NCBI GenBank assembly: GCA_002376325.1
Contig: DFMR01000072.1
Span: 1 to 8,200 of the forward strand
DNA length: 8,200 bases
Direction: 5' to 3'
DNA from: Proteobacteria bacterium UBA3588
Lineage (GTDB): Bacteria; Pseudomonadota; Gammaproteobacteria; Thiohalomonadales; Thiohalomonadaceae
Below, in pieces: positions 1-6,350 of the stretch; the stretch's first letter is position 1; each line of letters opens with the position of its first letter. The translations under genes were made by a program, and so were the position numbers. The notes beneath the pieces are model-generated. The model ran no database searches. It worked only from the letters and a program-made list of their open reading frames with translations, and was not told the origin of the DNA.

Positions 1-123
1 CTACGGAAGATCGCGTACCCCGTAGGAGCGGCTGCGCCGCGATGGGGCGATTAGATGATTGCGTGTCCGGTAGAAGCGGCTGTGCCGCGATAAACCAAAC
101 CCTCGCGCCATAGGTGCTCCTAC
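1..123. repeat. REP palindrome cluster downstream of the RAYT gene
   Basis: Three complete REP palindromes and the end of a fourth. Plus-oriented copies lie at 22-42 and 70-90 (the second has GTAGAAGCG in place of GTAGGAGCG). A minus-oriented copy lies at 103-123. The bases CTAC at 1-4 are the last four bases of another minus-oriented copy that continues outside the window: its distance to the copy at 22 matches the 38-bp step seen on the right of the RAYT. Each plus copy reads GTAG followed by GAGCGGCTGYGCCGCGA, with a GCGGC/GCCGC stem. The spacer after the 22-42 copy shares its first bases with the spacers at 807-833 and 981-1007, so this cluster and the right-hand array come from the same family of modules. 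The copy at 103-123 overlaps the last codon of the RAYT gene. Confidence 0.9.
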
Positions 124-590
124 AGCCAGATGGCATCCCAAAACGGGTAATCACCGATATCCTCTACCAAACCGGCCCGCATCGGGTTTGCAACGATGTA
201 GCGTGCCATTTGCACTACATCTTCTTCAGCTCTGACGGCCCGATCATAAAAACCGCGTTGCCACAGTGCGTCGCCGGTCCGGCCGGTAATGCGGTTTACG
301 CTGTGCGCGGTGGACTGTTTCAATCTGCCTACCAGACGTGACAGTTCATCGTCCTGCAGTATGAACAGCCAGTGAAGGTGGTCCGGCATCAATACCCACG
401 CCAGGGTGCGGCAGGAGCCGTCCATGACCTCCTGTTGCAGCGTATGGACCGCGGCGCAGGCGAGATCGAAATCGGAGAATCGCGGTAACCTGTCATGCGT
501 GACCGTCGTTACCAGATAGATGCGTTCCCGTTCGGAAACTCTTCCCCGCCTGAGGTGATGCCCGTGTGGGCGTTGACGTTCGATCGGCAC
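120..590 (-). CDS. rayt: REP-associated tyrosine transposase (RAYT), Y1/HUH single-strand nuclease family
   Basis: A 156-residue protein of the IS200/IS605-like Y1 transposase superfamily, RAYT branch. These domesticated enzymes cut and rejoin single-stranded REP DNA next to its GTAG tetranucleotide. Visible motifs are MPDHLHWLF with the metal-binding pair H71 and H73, the WQRGFYDR segment (residues 110-117), and YIVANPMRAGLV with Y131 as the likely nucleophile by analogy with the YI..NP tyrosine of E. coli TnpA-REP. Length is typical of the family and no frameshift is seen. The start is a GTG at 588-590 behind AAGGAGGG. The ATG two bases upstream is out of frame. The gene sits inside a REP array with minus-type copies on both sides. 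Its TAG stop is the TAG of the REP at 103-123. It is probably a self-contained element that maintains or once spread the surrounding repeats. Whether it is still active cannot be told. Confidence 0.93.
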   Translation of the reverse strand: MPIERQRPHGHHLRRGRVSERERIYLVTTVTHDRLPRFSDFDLACAAVHTLQQEVMDGSCRTLAWVLMPDHLHWLFILQDDELSRLVGRLKQSTAHSVNRITGRTGDALWQRGFYDRAVRAEEDVVQMARYIVANPMRAGLVEDIGDYPFWDAIWL

Positions 591-593
591 ATT

Positions 594-601
594 CCCTCCT
601 T
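594..601 (-). promoter_or_regulatory. Shine-Dalgarno of the RAYT gene
   Basis: AAGGAGGG on the minus strand, a near-perfect anti-16S match, ends 3 bases before the GTG start. The spacing is short, but no other in-frame start exists nearby, so this site decides the start. The leader between this site and the REP at 622-642 is only about 20 bases. Confidence 0.7.
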
Positions 602-621
602 GGAATATCTGTTGATGATTA

Positions 622-1193
622 TCGCGCCGGAGGCGCTCCTACGGAAGATCGTCTGCCCTGTAGGAGCGGCTGTGCCGCGAAGGGTGGCGGTTTCGATTAT
701 CGCGCCATAGGCGCTCCTACGGAAGGTCGTATGCCCGGTAGGAGCGGCTGCGCCGCGATGGGGTGATTCGATGATCGTATGCCCTGTAGGAGCGGCTGCG
801 CCGCGATGGGGCGATTAGATGATCGTATGCCCGGTAGGAGCGGCTGTGCCGCGATGGGTGGCGGTTTCGATTATCGCGCCGGAGGCGCTCCTACGGAAGA
901 TCATGTGCCTGGTAGGAGCGGCTGTGCCGCGATGGGGTGATTCGATGGTCGTATGCCCGGTAGGAGCGGCTGCGCCGCGATGGGGCGATTAGATGATCGT
1001 ATGCCCGGTAGGAGCGGCTGTGCCGCGATGGGTGGCGGTTTCGATTATCGCGCCAGAGGCGCTCCTACGGAAGATCATGTGCCTGGTAGGAGCGGCTGTG
1101 CCGCGATGGGGTGATTCGATGGTCGTATGCCCGGTAGGAGCGGCTGCGCCGCGAGGGTGGCGGTTTCGATTATCGCGCCGGAGGCACTCTCAC
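622..1193. repeat. REP/BIME array between gspN and the RAYT gene
   Basis: Fourteen REP palindromes of 21 bp. Plus-oriented copies start at 660, 738, 786, 834, 912, 960, 1008, 1086 and 1134. Minus-oriented copies start at 622, 700, 874, 1048 and 1173; the last is degenerate. Plus copies have a GCGGC/GCCGC stem with a TGT or TGC loop. Minus copies, read on their own strand, begin with the same GTAGGAGCG but have a GCGCC/GGCGC stem. Convergent and divergent pairs can fold into longer cruciforms through GTAGGAGCG and CGCTCCTAC, which is the BIME arrangement. Steps between copies are fixed at 38, 40 or 48 bp. Apart from the RAYT ribosome-binding region at its left edge, this roughly 600-base stretch holds no convincing gene. 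As transcribed RNA it would form stable hairpins at the 3' end of the gsp message. Confidence 0.95.
660..1181. repeat. 174-bp higher-order tandem repeat, three copies
   Basis: The REP copies form a larger unit of four palindromes: plus, minus (+40), plus (+78), plus (+126), then the next unit at +174. Units begin at 660, 834 and 1008. By eye, 834-980 and 1008-1154 differ at one base (G881 against A1055). The 48-base segment 786-833 is identical to 960-1007. The first unit is more diverged in the spacer after its minus copy. In the third unit the fourth palindrome (1134) runs straight into a spacer and minus-copy module, so the array ends with a partial extra unit. This looks like recent amplification by slippage or unequal recombination. 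Confidence 0.9.
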
Positions 1194-1226
1194 GGAGATG
1201 GAGATTATGCGGGACGGTCGGGCGGA

Positions 1227-1985
1227 TCAATATCGTCCGTTGTAACGCAACGCGTATTCGCCGCGCGGGTCGGGGCGGCCAAGCATCTTTAGTGTGTTGC
1301 CGAGGGCTGGGCCGGCTGCGGGGCGGGCACGGAGGTGGAGGTCGAGGTGGTAGCCGCGGTTGGCGTCGATGTTCATGGTGCCGTTGATCTGCAACGGTCC
1401 GCCGGCGTCGCTGACGGTGCCGTCGATGCCGCCTTTGGGTTGCGGTCGCAGCGCCAGTTTGAGGTCGCCGAGGGGGATGGGCTGGTTGGTCAGCAGTGCG
1501 GCGCTGTTCCATACGACGGTGCCGCTGGCGCTGGCTGTGCCGCGCGCGGGGAGGTCGGCCTGGGCGATGTTGAAGGCGAGGGTGCCGCCGGCGCCGAACG
1601 GTAATGCGGTGTTGAAGGCCATCAGGCCGGCCATGGGCAGCCGGCCCGACAGGTCGCTCAGTTCTACGCCGCTGCGGCTGATCACGGCGGCGCCGGTGAG
1701 GGTGCCGTCGGGCGCGTCCAGTTCGTAGCTGAGGGCGAGATGGCCGAGCAGCAACGGTAGCGGCTTGAGGTGCCACGACAGTGAGCCGAGCGCGTTGGCG
1801 CCGTAGGCAACGGTGCCGATGCGGCCCGACCAGATGCTGCCGCTGATGCCGTACAGCTGCAGCGGGACGGCCCGCGTCAGGCGCGGGCCGGCGATGCGGT
1901 AGGCGAAGGCGGCGGGGAAGGTGGCGACGAGCGTCAGCAGGTAGACGCCGCAGCCGAGCAACAGGTAGGGCAGCCAGCGCCTCAT
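1227..1985 (-). CDS. gspN: Type II secretion system protein N (GspN)
   Basis: A 252-residue inner-membrane protein. It has one N-terminal hydrophobic segment (about residues 5-28) after a short basic start (MRRW), followed by a mostly beta-type periplasmic domain. Family-typical pieces are GSIWSG at 49-54 and the C-terminal pattern LGRPDPRGEYALRYNG (235-250). The length fits the GspN family. In Xanthomonas the N protein has been reported to associate with the secretin, and it is often discussed as taking a GspC-like linking role. That role here is inference. The ATG overlaps the gspM stop as ATGA, so translation is coupled to gspM. It is the last gene of the run. A degenerate REP palindrome begins 33 bases after its stop. 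No gspD follows inside the window. Confidence 0.9.
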   Translation of the reverse strand: MRRWLPYLLLGCGVYLLTLVATFPAAFAYRIAGPRLTRAVPLQLYGISGSIWSGRIGTVAYGANALGSLSWHLKPLPLLLGHLALSYELDAPDGTLTGAAVISRSGVELSDLSGRLPMAGLMAFNTALPFGAGGTLAFNIAQADLPARGTASASGTVVWNSAALLTNQPIPLGDLKLALRPQPKGGIDGTVSDAGGPLQINGTMNIDANRGYHLDLHLRARPAAGPALGNTLKMLGRPDPRGEYALRYNGRY

Positions 1986-2464
1986 TGGCTCTCTCCGAGC
2001 GACAACTGGATGTCCGCCGATCCGCCGCCGTCGCCTTTGTCGGCGCTGAAGCCGGTGACCTTGATGCCGCGCGCGACGAGCGTGTCGATCCATTGCAGCA
2101 CGGTGTCGAACGGCGCCCCTTCGAGGGTGACATGCACGGCGTGCCGACCGTTGGGTTCGACTTTGGTGAGTGCATTGCCCAAGCCGTGGCTGCGGGCGGT
2201 CTCGTCCACCAGGGTCAGCAGCGATTGTGCGCGTGCGCCGCTCGCCTGCCCGCCGCGCAGCTGCACTACTTCACGCGCGGCATGCTGCATCGCGGCGAGG
2301 GTGACGCGCTCGGCGGCCACGCTCTGCTGCAACTGCCGGACCGACTGGTTGAACGGATCCCACACCAGCGCATAGAGCAGCAACACGGCGGCGGCGATGC
2401 CGCCGGCCAGCAGCATCGTCTGTTCGCGCGGTTGCAGTTGGCGCCAGTACTCTTTGGCGTTCAT
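1982..2464 (-). CDS. gspM: Type II secretion system protein M (GspM)
   Basis: A 160-residue bitopic inner-membrane protein: a short cytoplasmic tail with MNAKEYW and QPREQ, one membrane helix at about 17-35, a helical/coiled linker at about 39-70, and a C-terminal periplasmic domain of the small ferredoxin-like type known in GspM. GspM binds GspL and stabilises the ATPase platform. The start at 2464 is preferred over an upstream in-frame ATG at 2509 because AGGAG lies 7 bases before it and the longer version would add a charged, non-family-like extension overlapping gspL. It is separated from gspL by 31 bases, one of the few non-overlapping junctions in the run. It overlaps gspN by four bases. 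Confidence 0.92.
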   Translation of the reverse strand: MNAKEYWRQLQPREQTMLLAGGIAAAVLLLYALVWDPFNQSVRQLQQSVAAERVTLAAMQHAAREVVQLRGGQASGARAQSLLTLVDETARSHGLGNALTKVEPNGRHAVHVTLEGAPFDTVLQWIDTLVARGIKVTGFSADKGDGGGSADIQLSLGESQ

Positions 2465-2471
2465 GCCGTTG

Positions 2472-2476
2472 CTCCT
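2472..2476 (-). promoter_or_regulatory. Shine-Dalgarno deciding the gspM start
   Basis: AGGAG within GACGAGGAGC on the minus strand, 7 bases upstream of the ATG at 2464. It supports independent initiation of gspM after the 31-base gap from gspL. Confidence 0.8.
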
Positions 2477-2495
2477 CGTCTGGCGGCGCGGCGTC

Positions 2496-3704
2496 TCATT
2501 TGCCGGCACCGTGCACTGACAGCCGGCCGGTCACGCCGTGTGCGCCGTTGTCGGCGCCGGTGATCTCCGCTTGCAGTCCGGCGCCGGTCAGTTGCTGTTT
2601 GATCTGATCCAGTTGTTGCAGGCTGGCGACGTGCAGCGCCACGTCCAGTCGGCCGGGCGAGTATTGCAGCGAGCGCAGTTCGACGTCGGTGCCGTGCAGT
2701 GCGGGTGCCGCCGCGGCGAGCAGCCGGGTGAACTCCTGGCCGGTACGGCCACGGCGCAGCGCATCGAGTCTCTGCTGCATCTGCACCGGGGCGTCGACGA
2801 TGCGCTTGGCGTCGGGGAAGGTGGTGAGGTAGACCTTGTCGATGGCTCGATCGAGGCGGCTCTGTTCACGGCTTAGGGCGACGTAGCGGGTGACCGCCAT
2901 GCCTGCCTGTAGCAGCACCAGCACACCGAACAGCACCGCGGCCGGCAGCCATGGCCGCCATTGCTTGCCGCGCTCGTCGCGCAGGCTGAATTCGCCCTGC
3001 AACAGGTTGACGACCGGTGCCGCCGCGGCGCCGGCCGCCAGCGGCGCCAGCGGGGAAGAGGGTGCGCTGCGTTGCAGCTTGACGCCGAACTGCGCGCAGC
3101 AGGTCTCCACCTCGGCCGCAGCGCTGCCGGCCGCGGCGTACAGGTGCAGCGTGGCCGGTTTGCGGTCGCCCGCCTGTTGCAGCGCCAGCGGCAGCAGGAG
3201 GGACAGCGCGTCCGGTTCGAAGGCGATGCCGTCGCTGTCGGAGGTGCGCAGCAGCCAGCCGTCGGGCTCGGCCAGCAGGCTCCATTCGCCGGGGGCGCGC
3301 GGCAGCGTGAGCAGGTCGGGGACGACGGCTTGGGGCTTGAGTCCCGCCACCTGCAGGGTGTCGAGCCAGCGCCGCATCAGCGCGCGGTCGACCACGGCGC
3401 TGTGGACGGTATCGCCCTGGCTGGTCGCGGCGACGGCGAAGTGGAGCTGTTCCACTTCGGTGGCCAGCTGTTCCTCCAGCGCGAACGGCAGCGCCTGGCG
3501 TTGCCGGTGGCGTTGGCGCGTCGGCAGGTGCGCGCTGGCGAGGCTGATATCCACCGCGGGAACCAACACCACTACGCGCGCGCCGGCGGCGGCCGCGGCC
3601 GCCTGCGCCAGCGGGCCGCGCGTCACCTGGTCGGGGCTGTCGCTGCGGCACCAGCCGACGGGAGCCGTGAGGTCGTGTCCGAGGCGTATGAGCAGGGTTT
3701 CCAT
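2496..3704 (-). CDS. gspL: Type II secretion system protein L (GspL)
   Basis: A 402-residue bitopic inner-membrane protein. Residues 1 to about 248 form the cytoplasmic actin-like region that, in this family, binds the ATPase GspE. It includes the family-like stretch ALPFALEEQLATEVEQLHF (71-89) and NLLQGEF (233-239) just before the membrane. A single hydrophobic helix lies at about 252-273. The remaining 130 residues are periplasmic: a helical linker, then a ferredoxin-like domain from about 322 (QEFTRLLAAAAP onward). The length is normal for GspL. It starts 6 bases after the gspK stop. Its partner GspM is encoded next. GspE itself is not encoded here. Confidence 0.94.
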   Translation of the reverse strand: METLLIRLGHDLTAPVGWCRSDSPDQVTRGPLAQAAAAAAGARVVVLVPAVDISLASAHLPTRQRHRQRQALPFALEEQLATEVEQLHFAVAATSQGDTVHSAVVDRALMRRWLDTLQVAGLKPQAVVPDLLTLPRAPGEWSLLAEPDGWLLRTSDSDGIAFEPDALSLLLPLALQQAGDRKPATLHLYAAAGSAAAEVETCCAQFGVKLQRSAPSSPLAPLAAGAAAAPVVNLLQGEFSLRDERGKQWRPWLPAAVLFGVLVLLQAGMAVTRYVALSREQSRLDRAIDKVYLTTFPDAKRIVDAPVQMQQRLDALRRGRTGQEFTRLLAAAAPALHGTDVELRSLQYSPGRLDVALHVASLQQLDQIKQQLTGAGLQAEITGADNGAHGVTGRLSVHGAGK

Positions 3705-3710
3705 GCGGTG

Positions 3711-4643
3711 TCAGAGATAGAGTTGGCTGCGTGCGATTACTGTGGTGGCACCGTTGTCCGCGCGGACCAGCAGGGAGCGGAAGCGCTGCTCCAGCCGTCC
3801 GAATCTAATGTCGGACATTATCACAAAATAGCTGCTGGCCACGCTCAATCCAATGCGCTGGATGTTGCGGCCGCCGAACAGCGGGGCCTGCAGCGCCGCG
3901 TCGACGGACGCATAGCCCTTGGTCGGCCGGTTGGCGACGAACTGCTTGGCAGCGTCCAGGGTGATGCCGTCGGCCAGCGTCATGATCACCTGGGCGGGGG
4001 CGGTGTTGAGGTTGATGTCGGTACGCTTGGGCAGGGCGACCACGTAGGGGGCGAGGGCGCGATAGGTGGCGGCGTCGAAACCCTTCACCGCCATCAGTTC
4101 GCTGGCATCGGCCATGGGGCGGTTGGCGGCGCGGTAGGCCGGGGTCAGCCCCAGATAGTAGTCGTCCTCGGCGCCGTCGGGCACCGTCGGGTTGACGTCG
4201 CTGTCGATCCAGTCGACCACGGCGTCGGCCAGCGACGGTTGCAGGTTCAAGCCCGCCAGCAGACGGCGAAAGCGCTGCAGGTCCACGGCGCTGACGGTGT
4301 CGCCGTTGACCAGGTTGTTCAGATTGAAGAGTCCCTGGGCGTCTGCGATGTAGCCGGTCAGCTGGCCGTTCTCCACCGGGATCGGCGGCAGGTGGGTGGC
4401 CCAGGCCTCGCCCAGGTCGTCTACGTTGTTGTCCTGGCGATCCTTCTCCAGGATCTTGCCGGCCCAGCCCTCGATGCCGTAGAGGTAGAAGCGGATCTGG
4501 TCGGCGTCGAGCAGGTTTTCGGTGCGGCGGATGTCTACCTGTTGGCGCGAAACCATGGCGACGGCCGCCACCGTCGCCAGCGCCACCACCAGCAGCGCCG
4601 TCAGCAGCGCGACGCCGCGTTGGCGGCTGGGGCGCGCGCTCAT
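3711..4643 (-). CDS. gspK: Type II secretion minor pseudopilin K (GspK)
   Basis: A 310-residue minor pseudopilin. The leader is MSARPSRQRG, followed by the hydrophobic helix VALLTALLVVALATVAAVAM. The GspO-type prepilin peptidase would cut after G10. The mature position +5 is T15 instead of the usual Glu, which is the known hallmark of GspK as tip subunit. The large globular insert shows family-typical segments DAQGLFNLNN (101-110), DWIDSDVNP (144-152), YYLGLTPAYRAANRPM (162-177) and DINLNTAP (209-216). GspK forms the pseudopilus tip with GspI and GspJ. The ATG at 4643 overlaps the gspJ stop as ATGA and gives a standard short leader, so the long upstream in-frame extension is rejected. Confidence 0.95.
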   Translation of the reverse strand: MSARPSRQRGVALLTALLVVALATVAAVAMVSRQQVDIRRTENLLDADQIRFYLYGIEGWAGKILEKDRQDNNVDDLGEAWATHLPPIPVENGQLTGYIADAQGLFNLNNLVNGDTVSAVDLQRFRRLLAGLNLQPSLADAVVDWIDSDVNPTVPDGAEDDYYLGLTPAYRAANRPMADASELMAVKGFDAATYRALAPYVVALPKRTDINLNTAPAQVIMTLADGITLDAAKQFVANRPTKGYASVDAALQAPLFGGRNIQRIGLSVASSYFVIMSDIRFGRLEQRFRSLLVRADNGATTVIARSQLYL

Positions 4644-5287
4644 TTGCCGTCCCCCGGCAGGCGGAACAGGCGGGTGATGCTGCCCCACGGTTTCAACTTC
4701 AGGGTCACCTCCACGGCGCGCGGCAGCGGCAACTGCTGCGGCGCGATGCCCTGCTGCTGTTGCGTCGGCCAACTCTCCTGCCAGGTGTCGGCGGCATCGA
4801 GATAGCGCAGTGTCAGCGACGTTACGCCGTTGAGCAGCGTCGCTTCGTAGGGCGTGCTGTCGGGGGCGCGGTCCAGCACCTGCCAGCTGTCGCGTACCAG
4901 TTTTTTGTCGCGCACGGCGTAGGCGACCCGTTGCAGCTCGCTGCGCAGGGCGCCGGTGGGGTTGGCCCAGCCGTCGTGGGTGAACTCGATCCAGTCGGCG
5001 CCGCCGTACAGCGCCGGCTTGACGTCACCGTATTGGTCGCGGATGGAGCGGGGCACCGCCTGATCGAGATCGCGCCCGAGCAGCAGCATGGTCTGTTGCA
5101 CTGCGCGCAGCCGCAAGGCGCCGGCGGCGGTCGCCTCGCGGGCGCGCAGCACGGAGGAGAGGCCGCCGTAGGCGAGGGCGGCCATGATGGCGAACACGGC
5201 GATGGCGATGAGGAGTTCCAGCAGGGTAAAGCCGCCGGCACGCGCGTGCCGTAGCGCGTGCCGTTGCCGAACCGTCGCCGCCGGCAT
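4640..5287 (-). CDS. gspJ: Type II secretion minor pseudopilin J (GspJ)
   Basis: A 215-residue minor pseudopilin. The leader is MPAATVRQRHALRHARAGG (19 residues), with cleavage expected before F20 in GGFTLLELLIAIAVFAIMAA. Mature Glu at +5 is E24. The N-terminal helix is followed by a predicted beta-rich domain containing family-like GRDLDQAVPR (71-80) and a late AVEVTLKLKPWG strand (191-202). It would pair with GspI and GspK at the pseudopilus tip. The ATG overlaps the gspI stop (TGATG, one base shared), so translation is coupled. The QQQQ stretch (177-179 region) is a local oddity without obvious meaning. It is followed directly by gspK in the standard order. Confidence 0.93.
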   Translation of the reverse strand: MPAATVRQRHALRHARAGGFTLLELLIAIAVFAIMAALAYGGLSSVLRAREATAAGALRLRAVQQTMLLLGRDLDQAVPRSIRDQYGDVKPALYGGADWIEFTHDGWANPTGALRSELQRVAYAVRDKKLVRDSWQVLDRAPDSTPYEATLLNGVTSLTLRYLDAADTWQESWPTQQQQGIAPQQLPLPRAVEVTLKLKPWGSITRLFRLPGDGK

Positions 5288-5703
5288 CAATTGCCTGCTC
5301 CGGCAGCGGGCGCCGGCGGGGAGACCGCTGCGCTGGGCTGCGGCAGGAACGCCACCAGATGAACCATCGGATGATCCTGCTCGCGTCCGGCGCTCACCTC
5401 CAGCCGCCGCACCCGCGGGTCGACGGTGGCGCTGATCAGGGTCTGCCAATACCATTGGCTACCGGCCATGGTGCTGCTGCCGTTGGCGCTGCCGGTGGGC
5501 GGCCAGCTGGTTTGCAGCAGCAGTTCGGTCGTCTTGTTCTCCGCCACCCATTGCGCCAGTGTCTTGTCGCGCAGGTAGGCGGCGTTGGCGGCGTTGTTGG
5601 CGCCGATGCGGATGGCGGCGGCGAGACCAATGGCGACCACCGCCAGCGCCACCATCACCTCGATCAGGGTGAAGCCGCGGGCGGCTATGCGGCGGCGTGT
5701 CAC
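5287..5703 (-). CDS. gspI: Type II secretion minor pseudopilin I (GspI)
   Basis: A 138-residue minor pseudopilin. The start is a GTG at 5703 overlapping the gspH stop as GTGA. It gives the leader MTRRRIAARG and cleavage before F11 in GFTLIEVMVALAVVAIGL, with Glu at +5 (E15). The segment WVAENKTTELLL (52-63) is typical of GspI just after the N-terminal helix. In the family, GspI nucleates the J-K-I tip complex. The C-terminal tail from about 121 (PQPSAAVSPPAPAAGAGN) is Pro/Ala-rich and probably disordered, which is not a feature I associate with GspI. A much longer upstream in-frame extension exists but lies wholly over gspH and was rejected. Confidence 0.93.
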   Translation of the reverse strand: MTRRRIAARGFTLIEVMVALAVVAIGLAAAIRIGANNAANAAYLRDKTLAQWVAENKTTELLLQTSWPPTGSANGSSTMAGSQWYWQTLISATVDPRVRRLEVSAGREQDHPMVHLVAFLPQPSAAVSPPAPAAGAGN

Positions 5704-6350
5704 GACGCCGCTCCGGTACGCTGCACGGTGGGCGTGCCGAGCGGGCCGGCGCTGATCTGATAACCGCCCGCGTTGTCGCCGCTGCTCAGACCCAGGGCGA
5801 ACGGTGTGCGCTCGCCGCTGGCGAACAGCACCACCTGCGGCGGAGTTCCGGTTTTGGGTGTCTTGACCGGCAATGCCTGCGGTACGTTTTCCAACAACAG
5901 TTGCGGCACCACACCGCTGGGGAATTGCCGCCGGCGCAGCTCCCGGTCGTCGGTGATGGGCAGCCATTGGGCCGGTTTGTCCGCGCTCTGTGCCGGTTGC
6001 AGAAACAGGAAGCGGTAGCCGGTTTGGGTGAATTGCAGACCGAGTTCGCGGCCTTGCAGGGTGGCCTCGTCGCCGGCCAGGTCGACCAGTGTCGCCACGC
6101 GTTGCGCCTCGGTTTTCAAGGTCGCGTCGCGGCCGTTGCCCACCGCCAGAGTGGCCATGGTGATGATGATGCCGATGATGACCAGCACCACCAGCAGTTC
6201 AATGAGGGTGAAACCGGCATGACGTTCCCGCCGGCCGAAGGTTCGCGGGCGGCAAACGGCGTGGCGTCGTTGCGCGCCCGTTGTTCCTTCCGCTTTTTGC
6301 CTTCCGCCTTCCGCGTTATTTATCAAGCGTCCAGTTGCCGATGTCTGCAT
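5700..6350 (-). CDS. gspH: Type II secretion minor pseudopilin H (GspH)
   Basis: Encodes minor pseudopilin H, thought to join the tip complex (I-J-K) to the GspG filament. The core is clear: GFTLIELLVVLVIIGIIITM with cleavage after G46 and Glu +5 at E51, then a family-like AGDEATLQGRELGLQF (92-107) and a beta-rich domain. The only available ATG, at 6350, overlaps gspG by 35 bases and gives a 46-residue leader, far longer than the usual 5-20. The extra part is encoded across a CCTTCCG-type heptamer repeat (6287-6314 on the plus strand). A TTG at 6324-6326 is an alternative start. No ATG, GTG or TTG lies between it and the cleavage site. The gene identity is secure; the start is not. Confidence 0.9.
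   Translation of the reverse strand: MQTSATGRLINNAEGGRQKAEGTTGAQRRHAVCRPRTFGRRERHAGFTLIELLVVLVIIGIIITMATLAVGNGRDATLKTEAQRVATLVDLAGDEATLQGRELGLQFTQTGYRFLFLQPAQSADKPAQWLPITDDRELRRRQFPSGVVPQLLLENVPQALPVKTPKTGTPPQVVLFASGERTPFALGLSSGDNAGGYQISAGPLGTPTVQRTGAAS
6287..6314. repeat. Heptamer repeat at the gspG/gspH junction
   Basis: Four consecutive 7-base units on the plus strand: CTTCCGC, TTTTTGC, CTTCCGC, CTTCCGC. On the minus strand this is a GGAAGGC-type purine-rich repeat, translated within the gspH leader as AEGGRQKAEG. It begins directly after the gspG stop codon. Similar GGAAGGC/GGCAAAA heptamer strings are a recurring short repeat type between bacterial genes; this is from memory and was not checked. 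The purine-rich strand also offers several Shine-Dalgarno-like GGAAGG motifs. Confidence 0.7.

Noticed and set aside
591..593. ATG two bases upstream of the RAYT GTG
   Set aside because: It is in a different frame that leaves the RAYT reading; the HUH and tyrosine motifs are only in the GTG frame.
660..1181. CRISPR array, suggested by 21-bp repeats at regular 48-bp steps
   Set aside because: The spacers are themselves repeated, the palindromes occur in both orientations with 38/40/48-bp steps, and no cas gene is present. REP/BIME explains all of it.
993..1292. Small plus-strand frames across the REP array
   Set aside because: They translate the repeats themselves (recurring CPVGAAVPR), with no sign of selection as protein.
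1075..2175. 366-codon minus-strand frame over the REP array, gspN and part of gspM
   Set aside because: The translation is Arg/Pro-rich and out of frame with gspN, which has a membrane segment, family motifs and a coupled start.
2961..4805. 614-codon open frame on the plus strand
   Set aside because: It lies antisense to gspL and gspK, which have strong family motifs. Long shadow frames are expected at this GC content, and its translation has no recognisable domain.
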